The notes: generated by a model from the sequence alone, not told the origin. Counted from the stretch's first letter, positions 1-5,167 are shown. The stretch: 5,839 nucleotides of DNA from Rhodospirillaceae bacterium (GCA_018660965.1 JABJJH010000007.1:1-5839), one strand, 5' to 3'. Program-made: numbers and translations.

Positions 1-182
1 ACGACGGACGGCCCTTCCTGTTGGGCGATGACTTCAGCGGCGTCGATATCCTGATGTCGACGGTTCTGGACTGGGCGCGCCGCTATGGGCTGGACGCGCC
101 GGACCCCTTCCTCGCCTATCAGGACCGCCTCGCCGCGCGGCCCGGTTACGCCGCCGCCCGGCTTGCCAACCAATCGCCCTGA
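1..182 (+). CDS. Glutathione S-transferase, C-terminal end (partial)
   Basis: The reading frame enters from the left edge, with codons starting at position 3, and stops at TGA 180-182, leaving 59 residues. The text FLLGDDFSGVDILMSTVL followed by a helix ending in DRLAARPGYAAA matches the end of the all-helical C-terminal domain of cytosolic glutathione S-transferases. The FSGVD stretch corresponds to the family's conserved N-capping box (S/T-x-x-D), and the closing L-x-x-RPxYxxA helix is usual for bacterial members. The family conjugates glutathione to electrophiles or acts as glutathione-dependent isomerase or reductase in the cytoplasm. The catalytic thioredoxin-like N-terminal domain lies outside the window, so class and substrate cannot be read. 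A glutathione-dependent glyoxalase gene follows on the same strand after 129 bases. Confidence 0.85.
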   Translation, partial: DGRPFLLGDDFSGVDILMSTVLDWARRYGLDAPDPFLAYQDRLAARPGYAAARLANQSP

Positions 183-195
183 CCACACAACGCCC

Positions 196-227
196 GCGCA
201 ACATCGGGAGCCGGAAAACGGTTGCGC
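196..227 (+). other. Inverted repeat after the GST gene
   Basis: GCGCAAC (196-202) and GTTGCGC (221-227) are perfect complements separated by 18 bases, 13 bases after the GST stop codon. The position suits a transcript-end hairpin, but no T-run follows it, so it is not a standard intrinsic terminator. It could be an mRNA 3'-end stabiliser or chance pairing in GC-rich sequence. Confidence 0.3.
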
Positions 228-311
228 CGCGCGGAACACATGCTAACAATCAACCCAATTCAAAAACGCATTTAACAAACAGATTTAACGCACAGACCGG
301 GAGGCAAATTC

Positions 312-752
312 ATGCGCTATCTTCACACCATGGTCCGGGTTTCCAACCTCGACGACACGCTCAATTTCTTCTGCAATCTGTTGGGCATGGTCGAAACCCG
401 CCGCACCGAAAGCGAAAAGGGCCGCTACACCAACATCTTTCTGGCCGCGTCCGAAGACGAGGCCAACGCCAAGTCCGCCCGCGCCCCGGTGGTCGAGTTG
501 ACCTATAACTGGGACCCGGAAGACTACCAGGGCGGCCGTAATTTCGGCCATCTCGCCTTCGAGGTCGACAACATCTATGAGACCTGCCAGAAGCTGATGG
601 ACGCGGGCGTCACCATCAACCGCCCGCCGCGCGACGGCCACATGGCCTTCGTCCGCACCCCCGATCAAATCTCCCTCGAGCTGTTGCAAAAGGACGGCTC
701 GCTGGACGCGCAGGAACCCTGGGCGTCGATGGAAAACACCGGCGCCTGGTAG
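312..752 (+). CDS. gloA: Glyoxalase I (lactoylglutathione lyase), VOC family
   Basis: This 146-residue protein should isomerise the hemithioacetal of methylglyoxal and glutathione to S-lactoylglutathione in the cytoplasm, the first step of methylglyoxal detoxification. It opens with MRYLHTMVRVSNLDDTLNFF, the first beta-alpha unit of the vicinal oxygen chelate fold. All four expected metal ligands are visible: His5, Glu62 (VVELTYNW), His80 (NFGHLAFEV) and Glu123 (ISLELLQK). The length is near that of the short bacterial Ni-type enzymes (E. coli GloA has 135). The start is fixed by GGGAGG at 299-304, seven bases before ATG, and by the family's usual N-terminus. The last five codons and the stop lie in a tandem duplication that continues past the gene. 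The GST fragment upstream supports a glutathione-linked role. A paralogous VOC enzyme with another glutathione adduct as substrate is the main alternative, so the gene symbol is a family assignment. Confidence 0.9.
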   Translation: MRYLHTMVRVSNLDDTLNFFCNLLGMVETRRTESEKGRYTNIFLAASEDEANAKSARAPVVELTYNWDPEDYQGGRNFGHLAFEVDNIYETCQKLMDAGVTINRPPRDGHMAFVRTPDQISLELLQKDGSLDAQEPWASMENTGAW

Positions 753-793
753 GCGCCGCACGGGAAAACACCGGCGCCTGGTAAGCGCCACAC
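731..793 (+). repeat. 32-bp-period tandem duplication with hairpin
   Basis: A 31-base unit at 731-761 recurs at 763-793 with two differences (752/784 and 758/790, both G in the first copy and A in the second). Copy one contains the last codons and TAG stop of the glyoxalase gene. Copy two lies in the gap before the next gene and carries TAA at the matching place. Each copy has an internal hairpin. The first is CGGCGCC-TGGTA-GGCGCCG (740-758), and both differences shorten it in the second copy to a five-pair stem. No T-run follows either, so termination is not indicated; an RNA-stability role or a simple slippage duplication are both possible. Confidence 0.85.
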
Positions 794-822
794 CACTACG
801 ACGACCCTGCGGGAGCTCCCTC

Positions 823-1533
823 ATGATCCGGCATTTCGGCGCGTTAATCCCGTCGACCAACACGACGGTCGAAATCGAATACAACCGGCTGCTGCCCGAA
901 ACCCTGCAAGTCCACACCGCCCGACTGGGCAAGGGCGGCGACACGCCGTTTCTGCCCAGCCTCGACGCCGACCTCGAATACCAGTCGACGTTGCTCGGCG
1001 GGTCGAAGGTCGAGGCCGTCTGCCTCACGCAAACCTCGGCCAGCCTGTTCGACGACGATTACGACGCCAACGCCAACCGGCTCATGGCGGCGGGAACCAG
1101 GGCGCCGTCCCTGACCTCGGCGGAAGCCGTGGGCCGCGCCGTACAGGCGTTGGGCGCGCGGCGCATCGCGCTTGTGTCGCCCTATTCGCAAACCGTGATC
1201 GAACGCGCCAAACGCTACTGTGAACTTCGCCACGACCTGGACGTCGTCGCGATGGAAGGCTTCGGGGCCACCGATTCCTACGCCATCGGGGCGCTCAGCG
1301 CCGACAACGCGACCGACGCCTTCACCCGCATCGATTCACCCGACATCGAAGCCCTGGTCGTCCCCGGCGGCAATTTTCCGACCATGAAGTTCATCGCCGG
1401 TTGGGAAGACCAGTTCCAGAAACCAATTATCACCACCAATCAGGCTGCGCTGTGGGGCGTGTTGAGCCTGATGAATGTCGATGACCGCCTGTCCGGCCTC
1501 GGGCGGCTGCTGGAACAAATGCCGAAATTCTGA
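823..1533 (+). CDS. Asp/Glu racemase / maleate isomerase superfamily protein, atypical active site
   Basis: This 236-residue protein resembles the maleate cis-trans isomerase and arylmalonate decarboxylase branch of the Asp/Glu racemase superfamily. Signatures are FGALIPSTNTTVEIEY at residues 5-20, the TSAS substrate-binding loop at 71-74, ALGARRIALVSPY near 109-121 starting the second half, and TTNQAALWGVL at 204-214, matching the usual TSNQA-x-x-W. The family has one catalytic cysteine per half. The first (ACTS in maleate isomerases) aligns with Gln70 and the second (SCTN) with Gly182 in VPGGN. Cys67 is nearby but three residues early. Activity as a classical two-cysteine isomerase is therefore doubtful; a one-base, decarboxylase-like or binding role is open. 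The start is supported by GGGAG at 811-815, seven bases before ATG. It follows the glyoxalase gene by 70 bases and meets the SDR gene tail to tail. Family confidence is high, reaction unknown. Confidence 0.8.
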   Translation: MIRHFGALIPSTNTTVEIEYNRLLPETLQVHTARLGKGGDTPFLPSLDADLEYQSTLLGGSKVEAVCLTQTSASLFDDDYDANANRLMAAGTRAPSLTSAEAVGRAVQALGARRIALVSPYSQTVIERAKRYCELRHDLDVVAMEGFGATDSYAIGALSADNATDAFTRIDSPDIEALVVPGGNFPTMKFIAGWEDQFQKPIITTNQAALWGVLSLMNVDDRLSGLGRLLEQMPKF

Positions 1534-1555
1534 CCCACCTATTTAATCCGCCAAT

Positions 1556-2350
1556 TCAGGCCATATATTCACCCCCGTTCACGTGCAGCATCTGCCCGGT
1601 GATAAAGCGCGACGCGGGGCGGCAGAGGAAACCGACGGCGTTGGCGATATCGACCGGTTCGCCGTCGAAGCCAATTGGCAGGCTGTCGGGCACATTGGCC
1701 GGATGCGGCCCGGATGACGCCGACCGCTCGCCGCCGATCTTGCCCACATTGACGGTGTTCACCGTGATCCCTTGGGCGCTGAATTCGCTCGACAGGCTGC
1801 GCGTCATCGCGTCCAGCCCGCCCTTGCCCGCATGAACGTGCAGCCGTTCGGCGTAGCCAACCAGATTGCCCGAGCCGCTGATGTTCACGATCCGGCCCCA
1901 GCCCTGGCGCAGCATGTGCGGGATCACCGCGCGCGAACACAGGAACGCGCCGTCGAGAATGATGTGAACGATGCGGTGAAATTCATCGAGCGTCAGCTCC
2001 AGGGTCGGCACGCGGGCGCGATCCGCCGCGTTGTTCACCAGAATATCGACCCCGCCTGAACCGCCGGTTCCGCCAAAATCATTTCCAATCGCTGCTGCCA
2101 TGTCCGCCACCGCGGCCTCATCGGCGACATCGGCGATATAGACCCCGGCCCGGCCGCCCATCGCTTCGATCTCGCGCGCAACCCCTTCCGCTTCGTCCCG
2201 GGAACGCCGTGTGTTGATGGCGATGGCGGCGCCCATGCGCGCCAGCTCCAGCGCGCTCGCCCGGCCGGACCGGCGAACCGCGCCCGTAATCAACGCCGTC
2301 TTGCCCGACAACGTCTTATTCGCGAGCAGTGGACCTTCGGACTCGTCCAT
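1556..2350 (-). CDS. Short-chain dehydrogenase/reductase, atypical catalytic residues
   Basis: This 264-residue protein has the Rossmann layout of classical SDR enzymes, which reduce or oxidise carbonyl/hydroxyl groups with NAD(P)H. TGAVRRSGRA (22-31) is the cofactor glycine motif, with the arginine pair also seen in NADPH-binding pteridine-reductase-like members. ADV (73-75) contacts the adenine, NNAA (106-109) stands for NNAG, NIS (156-158) precedes the catalytic serine region, and ITGQMLHVNGG (250-260) is the typical C-terminus. The active site is unusual: the YxxxK motif reads V172-H-A-G-K176, so Tyr is replaced by Val, and the structural Asn before the FL helix aligns with Ile131. The PG motif after strand 6 reads VG (202-203). 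Glycine-rich GGTGGSGG (93-100) extends the loop before VDILVNNA. The start is fixed by GGGGAGG (2359-2365), eight bases upstream. It may be a divergent oxidoreductase or a catalytically altered binder; substrate unknown. Confidence 0.88.
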   Translation of the reverse strand: MDESEGPLLANKTLSGKTALITGAVRRSGRASALELARMGAAIAINTRRSRDEAEGVAREIEAMGGRAGVYIADVADEAAVADMAAAIGNDFGGTGGSGGVDILVNNAADRARVPTLELTLDEFHRIVHIILDGAFLCSRAVIPHMLRQGWGRIVNISGSGNLVGYAERLHVHAGKGGLDAMTRSLSSEFSAQGITVNTVNVGKIGGERSASSGPHPANVPDSLPIGFDGEPVDIANAVGFLCRPASRFITGQMLHVNGGEYMA

Positions 2351-2366
2351 GATGCATGCCTCCCCA

Positions 2367-2408
2367 TGATTTAACCCAGATGACTTAACCCAAATGATTT
2401 AACCCAAA
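2367..2408 (-). repeat. Three 14-bp direct repeats in the SDR leader
   Basis: Three adjacent copies of TGATTTAACCCAAA (plus-strand sense) lie at 2367-2380, 2381-2394 and 2395-2408. Units one and two differ from unit three by single bases. They begin two bases upstream of the SDR ribosome binding site on the minus strand. As DNA they could be an iterated protein-binding site; as RNA they would place three GGGUUAAA-like motifs just before the start codon. Replication slippage alone is also possible. Confidence 0.85.
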
Positions 2409-2746
2409 TAAACGCCCATAATCGCCCGAAAATAACGAAAAAAGACACCAAAACCCTAGCTGCATTTCGCACCGCCCGGCGACAACGCAAGGCCCCGCCC
2501 CGCTTTGGCGACCTGAACGGTACTCTGGTGCGAGAAAAACCCCCAAATAGTGAGCATCCGTTAGCATTAGTATACATTTCAACCAAAGCGACCGCCCCGG
2601 CATTGAGCCCCGCGATGCGTTGAGTTATTAGGTATATAATCGTAATTTAGGAAATTACAAGACGCGCCTCGGATAAAATTTAAAGCGCATGCGCGCCGCC
2701 GACTGTTCGTGAAACTTTACCGCAAGGAGGCGCAACCACGACGGCG
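2409..2746. other. Gene-poor stretch between SDR and antitoxin genes
   Basis: No convincing gene is seen. Leftward open frames of about 70 residues inside it have unremarkable composition, no family resemblance and no ribosome binding site. It holds a possible leftward promoter with an inverted repeat (2633-2660), and a distant inverted pair CGCTTTGG (2501-2508) / CCAAAGCG (2583-2590) that could fold the SDR leader. Just left of the antitoxin gene, a short GCGC-ATGC-GCGC hairpin (2685-2696) is followed, on the minus strand, by TTTAAATTTTAT. That could be a weak terminator for the toxin-antitoxin transcript, but the stem is only four pairs. Confidence 0.4.
2633..2660 (-). promoter_or_regulatory. 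Possible SDR promoter overlapping a palindrome
   Basis: On the minus strand, TTGTAA (2660-2655) and TATATA (2638-2633) are separated by 16 bases and resemble sigma-70 -35 and -10 boxes. Between and overlapping them is a perfect inverted repeat, GTAATTT-AGG-AAATTAC (2642-2658). A dimeric repressor bound there would block the promoter. Transcription would begin near 2626, giving the SDR mRNA a leader of about 275 bases. Promoter boxes alone are weak evidence; the palindrome is the firmer part. Confidence 0.4.
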
Positions 2747-3166
2747 TCAGGCGATCAAATCCTCGACGTCGATTTCGAGTGCGTCGGCAAGGCGGCGCAA
2801 CAATTTGAGGCTGGGGGCTTTCTTGCCGGTTTCGATTTCCGAGACATGGCTTTGACTGGTTCCCGCCGCCGCCGCCAGCGCCGCCGCCGTCACCTTGCGG
2901 TATTTCCGGTATGTCCGGATCGGGTTTGCGCCGCCTTCGATGGCCTGGATAAGCTCAATCGGAATTCCTTCGTCGGGGTCGGCGCGCCAGGCCCGAATCG
3001 CAGCGCTCGACTGCAAATCCTCCCATTCGTCCGGGCTGATCGCATAAACCGTATTTTCGCGCACCCGTTCGCCGGGCCGCGCCAGATGGACGACGCCGGT
3101 AAACAGCCCGGTTTTCAGGGTCTCGTTCGAAAACGTAACGTGCGGCGATTCGTTTTGTTTGGTCAT
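2747..3166 (-). CDS. XRE-family antitoxin with C-terminal HTH
   Basis: This 139-residue protein ends in a helix-turn-helix domain of the XRE/Cro type, about residues 83-138: VTAAALAAAAGTSQSHVSEIETGKKAPSLKLLRRLADALEIDVEDL. The recognition helix is around SQSHVSEIETGK. The N-terminal 80 residues (acidic, with SPDEWEDLQ) are the likely toxin-neutralising part, as in antitoxins of HigA-like and related modules. Its start codon overlaps the toxin stop codon by four bases (ATGA, 3163-3166), which implies translational coupling. GGGAG at 3176-3180, inside the toxin gene, is a plausible ribosome binding site. As the second gene of a toxin-first pair it fits the higBA order. It probably binds the two inverted repeats at 3449-3498 to repress its own operon. 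A plain transcription regulator is unlikely given the toxin partner. Confidence 0.88.
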   Translation of the reverse strand: MTKQNESPHVTFSNETLKTGLFTGVVHLARPGERVRENTVYAISPDEWEDLQSSAAIRAWRADPDEGIPIELIQAIEGGANPIRTYRKYRKVTAAALAAAAGTSQSHVSEIETGKKAPSLKLLRRLADALEIDVEDLIA

Positions 3167-3441
3167 CGGTAAGCACTCCCGCGTGGTTTGATTTCGATCA
3201 CGGTCAACACCCGCGCCGCGTCATCGACAGCATACGAAATTCGCCAATTTCCAACCCGCAGGCGATACCCGTCCTCGACGCCTTTCAACGCGGTGACATT
3301 GGCGTGCGCGCCGGACGGGTCGGCGGCGATGTCGAACAGTTTCGCGTCGATAAGCCCCAACCGAACCGCGTCGCCGACCTGCCGACGGTCCCGGCGGGCG
3401 CTGCGGGAAAGGTGGATAGCGAAGCGTGTCTCGTTGTTCAC
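3163..3441 (-). CDS. RelE/ParE-family toxin
   Basis: This 92-residue protein has the C-terminal signature of RelE-type toxins: LKGVEDGYRLRVGNWRISYAVDD (52-74) followed by VLTVIEIKPRGSAYR (78-92). RelE members cut mRNA on the ribosome; ParE relatives instead poison gyrase. Basic and aromatic residues at RelE-like places are Lys53, Arg60, Arg62, Arg67, Arg87 and Tyr91, which favours the RNase branch but does not prove it. The start is GTG at 3439-3441; an in-frame stop at 3448-3450 excludes a longer protein. No ribosome binding site precedes GTG, and a GATAAT box six bases upstream of the start suggests a leaderless mRNA. The antitoxin gene overlaps its end. Ending at the family-typical RGxAYR suggests it is intact. 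Target unproven. Confidence 0.88.
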   Translation of the reverse strand: MNNETRFAIHLSRSARRDRRQVGDAVRLGLIDAKLFDIAADPSGAHANVTALKGVEDGYRLRVGNWRISYAVDDAARVLTVIEIKPRGSAYR

Positions 3442-3446
3442 GCCAG

Positions 3447-3475
3447 ATTATCGCTCATAGCGATATAAAATACAA
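3447..3475 (-). promoter_or_regulatory. Possible toxin-antitoxin promoter, leaderless start
   Basis: On the minus strand, TTGTAT (3475-3470) and GATAAT (3452-3447) lie 17 bases apart. Transcription would begin at or next to the GTG start codon (3441), which agrees with the lack of a Shine-Dalgarno sequence there. The -10 box and spacer overlap the first inverted repeat, so a bound repressor would exclude RNA polymerase. The -35 box is a poor match. Confidence 0.45.
3449..3465. promoter_or_regulatory. Operator candidate 1 of the toxin-antitoxin operon
   Basis: TATCGCT-CAT-AGCGATA is a perfect inverted repeat with seven-base arms, eight bases upstream of the toxin start codon and overlapping the proposed -10 box. 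A nearly identical copy lies 33 bases further upstream. XRE-type antitoxins commonly repress their operons by binding such paired palindromes. Confidence 0.75.
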
Positions 3476-3481
3476 ACTGAA

Positions 3482-3498
3482 TTTCGCTTAGAGCGATA
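3482..3498. promoter_or_regulatory. Operator candidate 2 of the toxin-antitoxin operon
   Basis: TTTCGCT-TAG-AGCGATA repeats operator 1 with one arm change and a different central triplet. The two centres are 33 bases apart, about three helical turns, which would put both sites on the same DNA face and allow cooperative binding by antitoxin dimers or toxin-antitoxin complexes. Confidence 0.7.
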
Positions 3499-3678
3499 TT
3501 TTCTGATCCAAAAGGGAGGCGCTCATTCAGGCTGATCATTGCTTCTTTCTTCCAATCGCGTGCGTAGGCTCAAAGGCGACCTTAACCCGATAGCCAGGCA
3601 CGCGGGCAATTCCTCCCCTATACGAGATTCGGAGGGCGGGGAATGAGCGGCAGTTTCAAAAGCAACGTCGAATTGGCT

Positions 3679-4200
3679 TTATGCGCCCGGCCCAGGCGAA
3701 GGCCAGTACTCGATGATTTTTATCCCCGCCATGATCGCCGCCACGATACAAAGCGCAGCTGGAACTGCGATATCAAGGACGCAAGTTCGCCAAAATTCGA
3801 CACTGATCGGACGCTCATTGGACAGTTTTCGCCGTTCCTTGGCGACGCTCGACTCGTCACCACCTTTAACAGCGGCATCGTGGGCTTTTTTAAAGTTCCG
3901 AAGGTTGCGACGATGTTTCCAGAGCACGCTGCTTCCGGCCAACCAATCAATCCTCAAATTGACCGAAAATCGTACGGCGTAATAAATAAGAATCCCAGCC
4001 AAAAGGCACCAAAACGAAAAATAGCCGGGCTGACCTTCAACCGAAATGACCAAATTGTTGATTTTTATTCCGACGTCCGCACCCAACACCAGGATCGCGG
4101 CGGCGACTGCCATGACATTACGACCGTATTTTTTCGTGCTTTCCTGGAGGACATTCAGCGCCATTTCGGTATAGGGCCGCAACCAATGGGTGTCCGTCAA
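3679..4200 (-). CDS. Membrane protein of unknown function, three predicted helices
   Basis: No named family is recognised. The frame gives up to 173 residues with hydrophobic segments at about 29-47 (VMAVAAAILVLGADVGI), 59-80 (YFSFWCLLAGILIYYAVRF) and 139-163 (TCVLDIAVPAALCIVAAIMAG). Between helices two and three is a charged loop of some 55 residues rich in Lys and Arg (WKHRRNLRNFKKAHD, AKERRKLSNERP), probably cytoplasmic. The N-terminal part (NVLQESTKKYGRN) looks amphipathic. Third codon positions are richer in G/C than first positions in a stretch I counted (4081-4197), favouring this strand over the overlapping rightward frame. The start is unsettled: TTG at 4200 is the first usable codon and no upstream ATG or GTG exists in frame, but neither it nor ATG at 4164 (Met13) has a good ribosome binding site. 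It is divergent from the small membrane genes to its right. Confidence 0.65.
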   Translation of the reverse strand: MTDTHWLRPYTEMALNVLQESTKKYGRNVMAVAAAILVLGADVGIKINNLVISVEGQPGYFSFWCLLAGILIYYAVRFSVNLRIDWLAGSSVLWKHRRNLRNFKKAHDAAVKGGDESSVAKERRKLSNERPISVEFWRTCVLDIAVPAALCIVAAIMAGIKIIEYWPSPGPGA

Positions 4201-4545
4201 TGAAAATTCAGAGAACCTTTCAAGGACAAGGCCGCGCGATCCTCCAAGCGGAGGGCCTCGTAAATGGCTGAAAGCAAGAAATTATCAGGTGAGACACTCG
4301 GAACATTGTCCTTTATCCCGACGCAGCCAAACGGCCCTTTCACGGGATTCCGGACACCGGAAGGAAACGGACAGCAATGAACAGGTCGGCGTCGACGGCA
4401 GTCGCGAGAGCGTTAAAGGTTGCTGGGCCGGAATGCCGCGCCAGCAATATGCCTGAGAAATCGCCCCTATTTGGGGATCAGTCGCACATAGCCGGGGTGG
4501 CGTCCGGTGCCGATTTTAAATTTTTAATAACGAGGGATCGACACA
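4201..4545. other. Intergenic stretch between divergent membrane protein genes
   Basis: No convincing gene is seen. A rightward frame at 4190-4456 is rich in Arg, Ser and Pro, lacks a ribosome binding site and resembles random sequence. The stretch must hold promoters for the leftward 173-residue gene and the rightward small genes, but no clear -35/-10 pair stands out. It contains a small hairpin CCTCC-AAGC-GGAGG (4241-4254), two hairpins listed separately (4420-4447, 4464-4476), and a strongly A/T-rich patch at 4514-4529 just before the ribosome binding site of the next gene. Confidence 0.5.
4420..4476 (+). other. Two hairpins upstream of the small membrane gene cluster
   Basis: TTGCTGG (4420-4426) pairs perfectly with CCAGCAA (4441-4447) around a 14-base loop that holds a possible inner GGC/GCC stem. 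Seventeen bases later, CCCC-TATTT-GGGG (4464-4476) forms a second stem, flanked by AT/AT that can extend it across a bulge. Both lie within 130 bases of the next start codon and could be a structured mRNA leader or a small RNA. No riboswitch class is recognised. Confidence 0.35.
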
Positions 4546-4773
4546 ATGACATTCGCACTAAAAGAACTACGGGGAAAAACAGACGATGAGTTGGTTGAGT
4601 GGCTCAGTGGCTGGAAAGAAGGGACAAAATTCCACATCGCCGGAATGATTGAGCTAAGACGCCGACAAGAGCGACCGAATGAAATTAGAGGATGGGCTGC
4701 AATATTTTTTTCAGCGTTCGCCATCCTCATTTCGGTCTTCGCTCTCATCACCAAGTCGGCCAGCGGAACGTGA
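4546..4773 (+). CDS. Small single-helix membrane protein of unknown function
   Basis: The 75-residue protein has a polar, charged N-terminal part (KELRGKTDDELVEWLSGWKEGTKFH), a basic helix ELRRRQERPNEIRG (36-49) and one strong C-terminal membrane helix at about 50-69 (WAAIFFSAFAILISVFALI), followed by a short tail. The Arg cluster before the helix predicts the N-terminal domain in the cytoplasm. No named family is recognised. The start is supported by GAGGG (4532-4536), nine bases before ATG. The next gene begins 28 bases after its stop with its own ribosome binding site, so the two are probably co-transcribed. The opposite-strand frame here is a shadow: its composition is not membrane-like or domain-like. 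Confidence 0.7.
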   Translation: MTFALKELRGKTDDELVEWLSGWKEGTKFHIAGMIELRRRQERPNEIRGWAAIFFSAFAILISVFALITKSASGT

Positions 4774-4801
4774 CCGATAACTAGTATTTTGGAGAACCAA
4801 T

Positions 4802-5095
4802 ATGGCTCACGAAGAATGGAAACACATTAAAGATCACGCCCTATCGCCAAAAAGGGCCCCAGGCTGGCCGGGAAACGTGAAGGCCATATCGATGGAAGGC
4901 TTATCGCTTCTGGGACTTGATCCGGATCTAAACCTTTATTGGGATGGCAGCCTGATCGAAATGAAGCGACCTCTTCACCTGACCTTATGGCAAAAATTTG
5001 GCGCAACCGTAACTGTGGCGTCCGCCGCTATCGCAGCAATCGCCACGGCCTATTCCACATATCTTGCAGCACTTAAAACGGTGGCCTGTTCGTAA
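4802..5095 (+). CDS. Small membrane protein, SMEGLSLLG-LYWDG type, unknown function
   Basis: The 97-residue protein has a soluble part carrying VKAISMEGLSLLGLDPDLNLYWDGSLIEMKRPLHLT (26-61), then WQKFGAT leading into one membrane helix at about 66-88 (small residues, mostly Ala, Val, Thr, Ile). The layout, a short beta-rich stretch ending in YWDG, a link of 12-14 residues with LTxWQK, and a C-terminal helix, recalls short hypothetical proteins in many proteobacteria, but I know no function and this is memory, not a search. GGAGAA (4791-4796) precedes ATG by five bases. The gene sits 28 bases after the 75-residue gene and 105 bases before the 149-residue gene, in the middle of a probable operon of membrane proteins. 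Ends in Cys-Ser after the helix. Confidence 0.72.
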   Translation: MAHEEWKHIKDHALSPKRAPGWPGNVKAISMEGLSLLGLDPDLNLYWDGSLIEMKRPLHLTLWQKFGATVTVASAAIAAIATAYSTYLAALKTVACS

Positions 5096-5123
5096 ACCAG
5101 CCACCACGAACGTAGCCAGAACA

Positions 5124-5167
5124 CCGGAAAACTCTTTCCAAATAGGGTCTGAAGTTTTCCGGAAAAC
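5124..5167. promoter_or_regulatory. Palindrome with duplicated half-site before the third small membrane gene
   Basis: GTTTTCCGGAAAAC at 5154-5167 is a perfect 14-base palindrome. Its half CCGGAAAAC is repeated directly at 5124-5132, 35 bases upstream. In RNA, CCGGAAAACT (5124-5133) can also pair with AGTTTTCCGG (5153-5162) across 19 bases, competing with the palindrome itself. It lies in the 105-base gap before the 149-residue gene. A dimeric regulator site or an alternative-fold RNA switch are both possible; no T-run follows, so it is not an ordinary terminator. Confidence 0.6.

Noticed and set aside
285..1028. Leftward open frame of 247 residues opposite the glyoxalase and racemase-like genes.
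   Set aside because: It spans two well-supported genes and their gap, has no family resemblance, and is long only because GC-rich coding sequence has few stops on the other strand.
2371..2603. Two overlapping leftward frames of about 71 residues upstream of the SDR.
   Set aside because: They run through the 14-bp repeats, have no convincing ribosome binding site, and no recognisable motif.
3601..3660. Search for a tRNA, attachment site or CRISPR-like array near the accessory segment edges.
   Set aside because: Imperfect CCTCC/GGAGG pairing at 3611-3635 does not form a tRNA cloverleaf, no integrase or transposase is present, and no regularly spaced repeats occur.
3643..4203. Rightward open frame of 186 residues with a good GGAGG site upstream, opposite the 173-residue membrane protein.
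   Set aside because: Its codons are in register with the opposite strand. In the stretch I counted, G/C is higher at its first codon positions (about 69%) than at its third (about 56%), the reverse of a real gene here. The protein has no recognisable domain, whereas the opposite strand encodes clear membrane helices.
4190..4589. Rightward frames of 88 and 70 residues in the divergent intergenic stretch.
   Set aside because: Composition is Arg/Ser-rich without domains or helices, no ribosome binding site is seen, and the second overlaps the supported 75-residue gene.
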